Positions 47,792 through 58,905 of a DNA stretch of 64,000 nt are shown here, piece by piece; the first letter of the stretch is position 1, and each line of letters opens with the position of its first letter. Source of the stretch: Nicotiana tabacum. Lineage: Eukaryota; Streptophyta; Magnoliopsida; Solanales; Solanaceae. The translations under genes were made by a program, and so were the position numbers. The stretch lies in contig NC_134089.1 in NCBI RefSeq assembly GCF_000715075.1, forward strand, positions 65,330,697 through 65,394,696, given 5' to 3'. The notes below the pieces were generated by a model. That model saw only the letters and a list, made by a program, of their open reading frames with translations, ran no database searches and was not told where the DNA came from.

Positions 47792-50700
47792 TGTCACACC
47801 TCCTTTTTGCGCGCCTACCCCGAAGGATAAATGCGTGAGAGAGTTTTTCCAATTTAAGTGACATTATTCGAAAATGGGATTATTTATTTATTTCAGAGTC
47901 GCCACTTGGGAAAAGTTTGGCTTTTGGTGTCCCAAGTCACCGGTTTATCTTGAATCCCAATTCGAGGAAAATATTCGACTTTCCAAATGAAGTCTGCGAA
48001 CCAGAAATTCTAAGTAAGGAATTCTTTTGACCCGAGGGAAGGTGTTAGGCACCCCCGAATCCCGTGGTTCTAGCACGGTCGCTTAAATTGTTGTAGTAGC
48101 TAAATATCTTATTTTTTATACATGTTATGACTTGTATGCTTTTATTAAGTTTAAAACGCTTTTATTATTATTTTTTAATAGAATTGCAACGTCGTGAAAA
48201 TGCATCTCGAACCATGTCACCCGTGGTTGTTAATACGTTCCGACTCCGCTGAGATTTGGATTTGGGTCACATAAATGTGCACCCGTATTTAAGGAAATAA
48301 TTTTATTAAAGACGTGCCCTAAGCGACTAACGTAGTGTTATTTTAAGAAGAGGCCATGAAAATTCGTTAAACGGCCAACTCCGAAGTCCAACCAATTATT
48401 GTATACATTTATTGAGGGCTCCGTGATTTGTAATTTATTTGGCGAGGCGTGCTCATTTTTATTTTTTATTTGAAAGCCAAACTAAAAGCAAACTACAATT
48501 TTCTATTTTTATTGGTCTCTAACCGTAGAAGAAGAAACCTTAATTACTTGACCTATTTGAAAGAAAACAAATCCTTATAAATCCATTTCAGATCAGCCAA
48601 GCCCAATAACTAAATGAATAAAAATATATCCTTTAGCGACTCGTTCAAAATGGCCCATATTGTGTTCACAAAGGGAGGCTGGACGGTTTGAGCCCATAGT
48701 GAGCCCAGAAACATGACAAAGGTTTCAATTTCGAGGCCTGCCAGTGTTTTACGCCCAAACAAACCCCTTTTGATTCAAATTGCGCGCTAGTCCTCAATCA
48801 ACGGACACTCAAACCATTCAATTCATTTAACAGTGCGCATATATGATGAACGTGAACATTAATTTCATTTATAAAGGGGTGGGGATGAGATGGTCTTTTA
48901 ACATGCGAATGCAGCGTGTATTATTTCAGATAGGAGATGTATCTAGTGCTTTTGAATCCAAACGTATATAGTTGTATAAACCCAGCAATCCAAATTAAAA
49001 CTCAACTTCATGCTATTAACTAACAAACTACGTGGGTCATTGATGGATTCCCTTAAGCACGGATTAAATTATGACTCATTGTCTATGAATAAAGTATCTA
49101 ATGCTAAATGAATTTGAATCATACTAAAACTATACTAAGCAACTGTATTAATACCAATTCCCAATTACGCCAGCCCAAAACAATCCAAAACTAAATGCAA
49201 ATGATTTGAAGTTAGTCCATTACTTGACTGTTTGATGATTAATTGTAATATGCAGATCAGGAATCAGTTAATTTTGTTGCTGACTTTCAGTTAAACTAAT
49301 GACGTTATTAAGATTATTAACTACACAAAATTCCAGCAACTATATAGTCCATTAACAGTCCAAAGCAAATCAAATTATACAATAGCTGTTCCAAACAAGT
49401 ACCAACCAAAACTAAGCTGTATTAAGTAATTACACATCAACTAATATCTATTTTTTGAAACATAAGTACAGGGTAAGCTACATGAGCACAGAGGCAAAGC
49501 ATGAGTATTTCCATTTCTTCATCTTTCAAGTCAGAGATACATCAAAGCTTAATTCGAGTGCGTACCTGGATGTTGAAAAACAACAACAAGAAGAAGAATA
49601 AGAAGAAGATCAGCAAAAGCAATATGGTAGCAGTAACACAACAAATAACAACAACAGCAGCAGCAGTAACAACCAGCAGAATGGAACCTAGTGAACAAAC
49701 CAGAAATGACCCAATGAAAAAGTACCAATATCCAACCATAAACACACTCGAAAAACTCAGTTGAGACCCAAAAATAACAATGTTAATCACAGGCAGAAAC
49801 AGGTGAATCCGAAACACAATGGAACAATAGTTTCTAATTTTCGAACACTCAAAGAAAACTCTATTGTCTTAGGTTCTAAGAATCTGAAGAGGTTTTTCTT
49901 TTGCTTTTGTTTGTTATCTATCTCCAACTCTAGTTCAAGAAATAGACTCTATTCGGTTCTAAAAAAAAATCCCTTTTCTTGTCCAAAATCCAGTCCATTT
50001 AACGACTAGGATTGGCCATCCTCCTTCAAACATTTCACTTTTCAGCCTGTTTTTTTATTCCCTTCTCATGTGCATTTCGACCTTTTTATCATCAAACCCA
50101 TGCTGTTACTGATTTCCCACTAGTAAAGTCATTAGGCCAACTCAAGTAGTCCCCTTTTCACTAGTTAATTCAAAAACCTGTCAGTCTTTTAACTGGCCAT
50201 TTCTATTTTAAAATTAAACCCCATGCTATTTCTGATTTCCAGCCACTAAAGGCACTTAACACATTATCACTCCCACTATTGATCCCTATTTTATTCATTA
50301 GCTTAGTGGTATATTAGTATTAAACTGACAGACCATTAAAACTGAACAATTTGCAGGTTTCTAACATCCCAATCTGTTAAAACTAATTGACGACATTTAT
50401 CCAATCGACTATATGAATTACAACATATAAGTCAATAGCTAATGATCAGAATCGAACAACACACATAGGTGATTTAAGTTGTACTGACAAAAATAAGGAA
50501 TTACCCTGGAAACTAATTAATCGACCAAACTCATTCCAATCGATTATATAGTTTAACATATACATTTAACGATGAACAAACGAAAATTTTGACCAATAAT
50601 AGGTCTGATTTGGAGAAGAAGAAGAACAAAGCACAGAAATTGGAAATAAAATCATTCTAACCACACAAACGAATAACAAAACAAACAAAAATAGAACAAA

Positions 50701-51959
50701 CAGAAAGGGAAAAAGAAATACCTCAAGTAAACTAGATGACCCAGGTCTGAACTCAGACTTGACCTTTTTGAGGTCGAATGGACCTTAATCAAGTGTTCTC
50801 AACGGAGAACACTTCGACCAAGGTCTATTAGACCCCAAACCTCTGCTAATTTAGAAAAATTCCTGGTTCTTGGGGCTCAGATTAGGGGTTCGAGCTTTTC
50901 TGGTTCGATTCGATCCAAACCAGGCTTGGTTTGGTCACGAGGGAGGTCAGGGGAGTAACTGGTGTGCATTTGGGATCGGTTAGTATAAGTTGAGGTTTGG
51001 CTCGAATCTTCAGAGGAAGATTTGAGATGATGTAGGTTGATTCGAGCCAAACGGTTTGTAGATTCGTGTCCAGGGGGTCGAGGTGCACTAGGGGTGTTAA
51101 TTTGGTGGTCACCGGCGTCGTTGCCGCCGGGTTTTCGGCTTAGGGGTTCAACGACGGCTAGGGTTTGCTGATGGTTTCATCTCCGAGATGATAGAGACGA
51201 AGGGGTGCAGGGGGGTGTTTGGTTACGAGGGCGTGAGGTGAGAGATGAGGGTTTATATACGGGACGGGGGAGTAGAATTTTGGCAGTTGGATCATTGATG
51301 ATCAACGGCCTTGATCTTTTCACTTAAGGGGACGGCGTCGTTTTGTCTCGCGTGGAGACTGGGTCGGTCTTTGGGTGAAATGGGTCTGGTGTCTGGGAAA
51401 GCCTAGAGCCGTTAGATGAAGTGAGATGAACGGCTCAGATAAAATACACCTAAACGACGTCGTTTGGAAGCCCAGGTCGTGGACTGGGTCAATGTAATGG
51501 ATTGGGCCTGATTTTCAATTGAATTTTTTGGCCCAAATCCGGTATTTTCTTCCCTTTTCATTCTTTTAATTCAAACAAAAATTCCTAATTAAATTAATAA
51601 CTGAAATTAAACTACACAAATATTAATTAATATTCAACAATAATTAACACACAAATTAAAACGTTTAGTTAAAATAAAATCACACAATTACGACAGATAG
51701 AATAAAAATGCATATTTTGTGATTTTCCCCTTGAAAACCAAATTATGGTTTAATTAATTCCTAAATGCACAATTAAATCCTAAATATGCATACGACTCGT
51801 ATTTTTGTATTTTTAAATTAACTACCACAAGGTAAACATTTACGGACAAAACAATTACCAAAATGTCACGTAAATTCTCAAAATTGTACCCAAAGGTAAC
51901 CCTTTTTTTTTCGATTTCTTTTGGAGTAATTTCCGTGAAGCAAAAATCACGTGCTCGCA
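47792..51959 (-). repeat. 5' LTR of Ogre-like element
   Basis: 4168 bp, TGTCACACCTC at the left and GTGCTCGCA at the right. The (CAA)n tract of the other LTR is short here and mixed with AAG units (about 49580-49610). The outward promoter region is at its right end in sense orientation. Confidence 0.93.
51252..51259 (-). promoter_or_regulatory. TATA box in the 5' LTR
   Basis: The minus strand reads TATATAAA, about 700 bp from the LTR start in sense orientation, a plausible place for the U3 promoter. The same word is kept in the 3' LTR at 31974-31981. The transcript start itself is not visible. Confidence 0.55.
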
Positions 51960-52067
51960 GAGAGGGCTGAGCAATTGAGAGTGCTGAGTGAGGTTGAATA
52001 TTCCGAGAGCATGAGTATATGAGTTTATCTTTGTGTTGCATTACAGGTTACATGCATACTTGACATG
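51960..52067 (+). repeat. Gypsy LTR, second of three pieces
   Basis: It continues the LTR cut at 28475 (the left half ends in a GAGTGCTGAGTG-like series that resumes here). It includes the right GAGAG duplication (51960-51964) and, at its end, the left ACATG duplication (52063-52067) of the next insertion. Confidence 0.75.
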
Positions 52068-55000
52068 TGTTGATACCGAATTTTTCCCTCACATAGTATA
52101 TATACTTCCAAAACATCATTTTGCATCATTACTTAATTTACAAGATTTATACAAGTATTTTTTATAATTTTTCATAATTTTTAGAGCTTTAAAATTAAAT
52201 TGCTTGCATTTAAATTACTTGAATATTTATTAATTACCCCTTAAATACTTTTGTAATTCCAAAATTATTATTTGCATCAACATATATGTTTCAGAATATT
52301 TTACTTTATTTTATATAAGTATATTTGTATTTTTAAGCTATTTACATAACTTTGTAATAATAGCCTATATGGTGTGCATAATACATTATTTGCACCCAAA
52401 TGATATTTTTATATTTTTATAAATATTAAGTTATTATTTTACATCATTTTATTGCGTAGGTAATATTCTAGTAGTTGTTTATATAAATTATTTTTTTAAC
52501 AATTTTGTGTATTTAATTATAGCCCCAATTAGGGCTAATTTCAGCCCAATTAAGGTCCAAACAATCTAGCCCATTCCTGATCAAGCCCCAGAAGTCCAAC
52601 GCCAAACGACGTAATAGGTCTGCCCCAGTCCAAGACCCGTTACACCCGACTAGCTCATTTAAATCTCAATCGTTATAAAAAACGATCAACGGCTTACAAC
52701 ACCTCCCCTTCTCTCCTTATAACCGCATAACCCCAAACCCTAACCCATTTTTCTAACCGGCCCTTATACACCTTTCACCTCTTCTTCTCCTTTGTAGAAA
52801 CCCTAGCCGTCTCACCCGAAATCCTAACCTATTCCCAAGAGAATATGGAGATCTTTCATATTTCCTTTTCTTTTTCTGTACTCACAAGTGTTCTTTCCCG
52901 TATTCTTGATATTACTCGTCTGGTACTAAGTTATTTATGGGAGCTTATTAATAGGCATTTGTTCGACTCCGATTCTGTTTTATCACCATGTTCTTGACTT
53001 GATACACCCACTACCAGCCCCTATGGGTCCGATTCAGTGTGATTTTTGCTATTTTGTTCTTCGTCTAAACTAGGGTACAAAGGATTTCCCCCTAAATTGA
53101 TTCTAACTGATTTTGCATGTTATATTTTCCTTATTTGTGTTTAATCGATTGTCTTTCATTGTTGTATACTTAATTTTGGTCCTATATAAACCCCTCCCCA
53201 GTTCCCCTTTTGGATGGAATCTAATCACTTAAGAACCACTGTTATTCTCGCATACTCTCACTCACTCGATACTATCATGAATCTATTGCTCTTGGCCGGC
53301 TGAAATCCAAGGTCGTTAGAATCCTCTCTAACAACCTCCTTAGTGCGAGCACTATTCGGGGTCCATTTGAAGCTCCTATGAACTCTGACGCACTAGGATT
53401 TGGGTCTTTTGGTTGTTCTCTTTGCTGGTGATATTTGAGCTATTTTTGACACTTAGACTTTCTCTCTCATTTTGTTTGTTGAATTTGCGAACTGGTAAGT
53501 AATTTGACTCTTGCAATTCTATTCTTAGTTGTGGTCATGACCTGAATACTATGCTTGTTCGAATTTTCTGAACCTATGTGATTACAATATGTTATTGCCT
53601 TTGTTTGCAATCCTATCTATTCCAGAGCTAGCCTATAGTCATGTATTCTTTAGCATCTAAGATTACTTAAATCATGCACTTGGATATCTGCCTACTGTAA
53701 ACATATTTCGACCATCTTGAACCTACTTAGTTCACTATGTTTAGGCATACATGGGTTTCCTTTGTATGTTACTTGCTCATATTCATGTGTTGTTCTGAAC
53801 TATTGTGTTAAAACTTTAGGGTACTTACTAATGCCCAGAATTATCTCGACTGTACTTCTCTATACTAAGTCATTTAAGCATAACTTTCTACTTGATCATG
53901 TCTATATTTTAAGCCTTTCGGACAAAGCATGCTACTCCTCAATATAGGTACTTGCATACTATTATGCTATTCTGTGAATTCATATATGCTAATGCTAGAA
54001 TTGCTCAAGTTTAATGCCTTGGGAATCTCTGATGTGCAAGACTAAACTTGCTATATGTGATAAATTTTTATTAAACACTTGTTTGCTGACTAGTTGTGGT
54101 GTTAAGCCTATAATAATGTTGACTCTAAGCTTTTGCACTAGGTTTCTTTAGTGACACCTCTACTTGTCCTAAATTGGTTTACAACTCTTAGTTTTGCCCT
54201 GTCTTGAATCCTTATGAAGACTGTAATGATATCTACCCCAAAGGGGAGTCTCTCGAGCATGTCATTATCATTTGTTATTCCATGTTCAGCTCCTTGCTTT
54301 ATGAATTCATGTTTCCTATAACTACTCTGGTGCATCCTGAGAAATCCATGCTTTGAACTTGTTTGCATCACCTATGTGCTCATTATAAGGTATTTGTATA
54401 TGTGTGTCCTCTTACCTGTTAGTTGTCACCTCTAAGGTGACACTTAGAAAAATTTTCTGCTGATGATTGTAATAATGGGAATCCATGTGTCTTTGCTTGA
54501 ACCCCTGAGTTATTTGAATGACGCTCCTTATATCCCCATGTTCCTATTATTCGCTAATGGGTAAGCGGGGCAATTGTTTTCATGCTTGGGGCCTGGATTA
54601 TTGGGATGTGTGTATTATTGGACCTGAGCATTGATTAGGCAGGGTTGCAAGTCTGGATATCAAGCCTCTTAGATATGCAAGAGTATGGTTGGTGAAGCCC
54701 TAGAAAGGCACTTCTAGGTTACTTTGTACTTGTGCTGGGCCTATAAATATTGTATTTTGTCCTGTGATAGCCCTATTAAGTTTGTATTTATATTATTGTT
54801 CTAACTGGGCATGTAATAATTTGTAAATAGCTGCCGGAGTCTTAATGAATAAGGGGGTTGGAGTATTCTAATACTTGTATGAATTGGTAGCAATCATGCC
54901 TATAGGATCTACGGGTCTATTTGCTATTTTTTCAACATGCCTTATATGCCATTTAGTTTCATGTGTAGAAAGCATGCCTAATGGAATCATGCATACTTCA

Positions 55001-55945
55001 TTTGTACACTGTTCAAACACGTTAGCCTAAGTATTTTCCATACTTGCTTTTATGTTATTACTGAACGCTTAGACAACATGCCTATAGGATGTGATACATA
55101 TGTTTTTCTCAACTAGATACTATGCCTTAGAATTTCAAATAATCAATTAGTCAAATGCTTTTATTACTTTAGTGTTCTGTCCATTTAGACACCATGACTA
55201 CAAGATCTTAATTAATCAACCACTTCGTGCCGTTTCTGTACCGCTTCACTATTAGAAATTTTGTCTATATGATATTGTCACCTGCCTAGAAGACATGCCT
55301 ATAGAGATAAAGTGTTATAAAACCAGTTTCAAATTGTCAACCGTTATAAATCCTACCTATAAGATATTGTTCTCATCTTAGACAACATGTTTATAACATC
55401 AATGTAGCAAACTCTGGATTTTCAAATAGTCTTACTGCCTCTGCATGCGAACAAGGAGAGATTACGTCTATAGGACCTGTAACTCCTTTTATATACAAAT
55501 CTGTTAGCTCAAAGCTACAATGCTGCAATGCTACCTATAAAATGCTGAAAATCAGAATCATCTAGAAGGAATGCCTATAGGACTTAACAACTAAAATACG
55601 TCTTAATTTTGAAATTGTCTACTGCATCACCTGAAATCTGTTTGCGTGCCTTTGTTGTTATATATGGAGGCTAACTTGGGCCTTTAAATGTCTTTACGTG
55701 ATATCCTATCTGTTTTGAATGTCTCTTAGTTTAATCATTTTTGAGCAACCTAACACATTCTCTCCGAGGTAATTTGATCCTTTACCCGATCTTTGGTGGC
55801 GTTGACTAGTCAAACAGAGTTATTCGCTAATAAGTTCCCTAATACACCTTAAAAATCGTTAGGTGGAGACTCTTCTCTTTTAATATCCGTTTAAAAGAGT
55901 CGTCACGTGTCGAAGCCCGCTTTCAAGAGAAAATGGGGTGCGACA
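52068..55945. mobile_element. Solo LTR, 3878 bp
   Basis: TGTTGATACC start and GGGTGCGACA end, with ACATG duplicated on both sides (52063-52067 and 55946-55950). No coding domain or partner LTR lies inside. A related LTR begins at 56210. The end with GTCACGTGTCGAAGCC resembles LTR ends of Tat/Ogre-type elements, an inference. Within it, between about 54890 and 55590, variants of ATGCCTATAGGA recur roughly ten times. Confidence 0.88.
54890..55590. repeat. Degenerate repeats with ATGCCTATAGGA core
   Basis: Clear copies of CATGCCTATAGGA or close variants lie at about 54896, 55078, 55293 and 55568. More diverged ones lie near 54940, 54975, 55190, 55355, 55390, 55465 and 55530. Spacing is irregular, about 40-110 bp. 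Confidence 0.6.
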
Positions 55946-56209
55946 ACATGTAGACATAGCGATATAATATTCCTCATGCTAGCTATACATGACATATTTT
56001 ATCAATATTGATCCTAAACTGTTGTACTTGAAATCATGCCTACATTTTTGTATGCTGTACAACTGATTAATAGATTTCTTTGAGTTATTACTGTCATTTT
56101 CCTGCCATATCTGTACTATTATTATCTGGATTTGGACGGTACCTATCTGAGCACATCACTGCTTTCAGCTTAAGGTTAGTCCTGTTACTTGAGTACATTG
56201 GGTTGGTTG
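55946..56209 (+). repeat. Gypsy LTR, third piece
   Basis: It continues the LTR after the solo-LTR insertion with the word pattern common at the 3' part of Tekay/Del-like LTRs (for example CTGCTTTCAGCTTAAGGTTAG and GAGTACATTGGGTTGGTTG). It is cut again by the LTR at 56210. Confidence 0.7.
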
Positions 56210-57860
56210 TGTTGATGCCCAATTTTTCCCCTCATATATTTTCGAATAGTATATATATTTTTAAAATATCATTTTGCATCATTACTTAATTTACAGGATT
56301 TATACAAATAATTTTATAATTTTTCCATAATTTTTAGAGCTTTAAAATTATTTTTCTTGCATTTAAATTACTTGAATATTTATTAATTATTCCTTTAAAT
56401 TATTTTTGTGATGACTTAATTATCCAAATTTATCATTTACGTCCACACATGTGTTTAATAATATCTTTTATTTTACTTTTATATAATTACATTTTTGTTT
56501 TAGCTATTTACGTAGTTTTTGCAATAATAGCCTATATTCATGCATTATTATGTTTTTATTACATTATTTGTGCCAAAATAGCATTTCATATTTTTATAAT
56601 ATTAAGTTATTATTTTCAATCATTTTATTGCATAAATAACATTTTAGTATATATTAATTACTCTTTATAAATTATTTTTGATAAATTTTGTATTTAAATT
56701 ATAGCCCAATTTTGAGTCAATTTCGGACAAAAATCAAGGCCCAAACACCCACACATCTCTAGCCTAATATCCCACCAGCCCAAACCAAACGACCCTTTAA
56801 TAAGCCCAGTCAGTACCCGCTTAAACGACCCGCCCCAATCCCATTTCGATCCTGGCCGTTGATCTCAAATGATCAACGACCCATAATAATTCCCCCACCT
56901 TCCTTATATCCCTATAAACCTAACCCTAGAGACCACTCCTGTTAGCCAGCTGCCTCTATACTTTCTCTAACCTTCCCCTCTTTTCTCCTAACCCTAGTAT
57001 CCGTTGCCTGATTCTCCCTGATTCCGACCTAGAAATGGAATCCACCTACAATCTACTTACCTTATCAGCCCTCTTCCGTTATTGGTCATCCATTTATGGT
57101 ATCACATAGGAACTTGTCCAACTATGGCAAGTACCACTTCCAAGATCGTACTGGAACGACTCGAATAATTGGATTTTAGGCAGTTTTTTGTCTATATACG
57201 CTCAACAAGGAGCGATTTGCACCTTTGATTAGATTTTCAAGCAACTGGACCCAACTAGGGCTTGAGATTCTACATCTCCTCTACTAATTCTGATTTGCAT
57301 GCGATATTTTCTTTCCTTATTTATGTTTAATTGATTCTTTTCCTTGTTTGTTCGTTCAATTTCAACACTATATAAACCCCTCCCCTAATTCCCCTAAAAT
57401 GGACTTTTGAATTGCCCTAAGAACTATCCCTTTCACTGTCACTTACTCGACACTATCTTGAAATTAAGCTCTTGGCCGGCTGAAAGCCAAGGCCACTGTA
57501 TTATGTTGCCCTCCTTCAGTGCAAGCACTGTTCGGGGTCCATTTGAGACTCTTGTGAACTTTGAAGCACTGAGTTTTAGGGTTTCTCATCACTCTTCTGT
57601 AATTGGTGATATTCTTGAGGTTCTGAGTTTCTCGTTCTTTATTCATTTGTTTGCAACTGTTACTGTCCTGTACCCTCATAATTCTCTATTTGTGCTTATA
57701 CTATTTTGCATAAATGTTGTTTGGATTTCTCATAATTAATTTCGATATTATACTATTCTGCTCATTTAGCTCTACTTTGTAGTTCCATTAGTTCTTATTC
57801 TGTGCAAGTTCCGATATCAGCTCATATGCTCGTAGCTAAATGTCAGCCCGATATGTAATT
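56210..57860. repeat. Truncated LTR related to the 52068 solo LTR
   Basis: It starts TGTTGATGCCCAATTTTTCC and follows the 52068 LTR with many differences and small indels, for example the shared CTCTTGGCCGGCTGAAA and GTTCGGGGTCCATTTGA words near 57470 and 57535. Similarity fades after about 57700 and the LTR is cut at about 57860 by the next element; its remainder would lie outside the window. The open frame at 57407-57739 is within LTR sequence and not supported. Confidence 0.75.
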
Positions 57861-58607
57861 TGTGTACCGTGAAAATGGTAATAACAATTAAATTTGATTT
57901 AGTGGTTCTAAAAATACGTGATCTATTTTTATGCTAGTTGTTAGGCAGTTGATGCAATGTGGAAGACATAGAAACAAAATAAGAGCTTAAGTACGAGGTG
58001 TTAACTAAACTGAATCGCTGTACATCGGGGCCTCGAGCTCGCCTATTCGAGGGCCTCGGGGTCGAGTCTGAAGCTTGGCTGGGAGCTATTGAAGGCGATC
58101 GATGGTGAATAATAGTTATAAACAGATGAAAGGTGGCTCTTTATAGCCAATAATAAGCAATAAATGATGAACAATAAGTAGAACACAATAAATATGGGCG
58201 ATAAATAAGATAACGAATCCAAGAGAATGTGTTAAAGAGCAGAGAGAATGTTCTAGCATATTTAGTATGGAGCAACAAATGTTTACAAGATGATAAGGAT
58301 CCCCTTTATATAAGAGGGGGAATCCCAACATAGTACAAATGCATTAATTATAAAGATATGGGGATGAGACAACTAGTTGACACCATGATTCGGGTCTAAA
58401 CTTAGCTCACTAGACTTTATCAGCCCTAGTTGTGTGCCTTGGAAACTCCCCACTTTTTTGTCATAGCCATTGGTCTGCTTTTCCCCGAGGTCGAGCGTCG
58501 ATAGCCTTCAAGGGTGAACCTCGACTCTACTCTCGAACCTTGTGAAATATGCTTACGAGGCATCATAACATTCGATAAAATTGGACCCTCTGATTTTACC
58601 GTATACA
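57861..58607 (-). repeat. 3' LTR of Tat-type element
   Basis: The minus strand begins TGTATACGGTAAAATC and ends CACGGTACACA, giving TG...CA ends with similar terminal words (ACGGTA). It is 747 bp. The right boundary is firm by motif, the left boundary is less so because the partner LTR is outside the window. The run GCGGGGACTATC beside it on the minus strand is the likely polypurine tract. Confidence 0.65.
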
Positions 58608-58796
58608 GATAGTCCCCGCGTTTCTTAGAGTGAAAGGGATAAGAAACGATCTTGAATTCCTTCCCCTCTGGTATTTCCTTAATGACGGCAGTCATATTGT
58701 GCCAAAAGACGACGTACACATGGCCTCTAAAAGTTTTCGCATTGATTACGGTGGTTGACTGTCCCTTGGCATCCTTCACCGTGTGTGTGGTGCCTC

Positions 58797-58804
58797 TATA
58801 AATA
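58797..58804 (+). promoter_or_regulatory. TATA box of the antisense ORF
   Basis: TATAAATA lies 102 bp before the ATG at 58906, followed by a pyrimidine-rich leader with CTTCTCTTCTCG. It lies outside the LTR, so the antisense ORF has its own promoter-like sequence. Confidence 0.6.
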
Positions 58805-58905
58805 CTTCTCTTCTCGTTCTTTACAACTTACTGCACCACCAAAACCCCCAAAAAAGGTTCCTTCTTAGAAACACAACTTCCCTTTCTCTTCCATAATCTT
58901 TAGGA

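Larger units (their letters stand above)
28476..51959 (-). mobile_element. Complete Ogre/Tat-type giant Ty3/gypsy retrotransposon
   Basis: The element is 23,484 bp long and bounded by GAGAG target duplications. The two LTRs are 4204 and 4168 bp with TGTCACACCTC...CA ends. In sense (minus) order it has the 5' LTR, a tRNA-Arg primer site, a repeat-bearing leader, ORF1 with a C-terminal coiled coil, gag, protease, a G-patch linker, RT, RNase H, a second archaeal-type RNase H, integrase, a long 3' region with two tandem arrays, a polypurine tract and the 3' LTR. An extra ORF upstream of gag, very long LTRs, a tRNA-Arg primer and tandem repeats after integrase are the marks of Ogre elements. Many in-frame stops, frameshifts at about 45625, 39260 and 37955, and an altered RT active site make it non-autonomous. 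Confidence 0.93.

Noticed and set aside
28476..51959. Claim that the giant element is still autonomous
   Set aside because: In-frame stops in ORF1, gag, protease and RNase H, frameshifts, and an altered RT active site exclude it.
57407..57739. ORF of 110 codons
   Set aside because: It lies fully inside LTR sequence shared in part with 53200-53500, without conservation of the reading frame.
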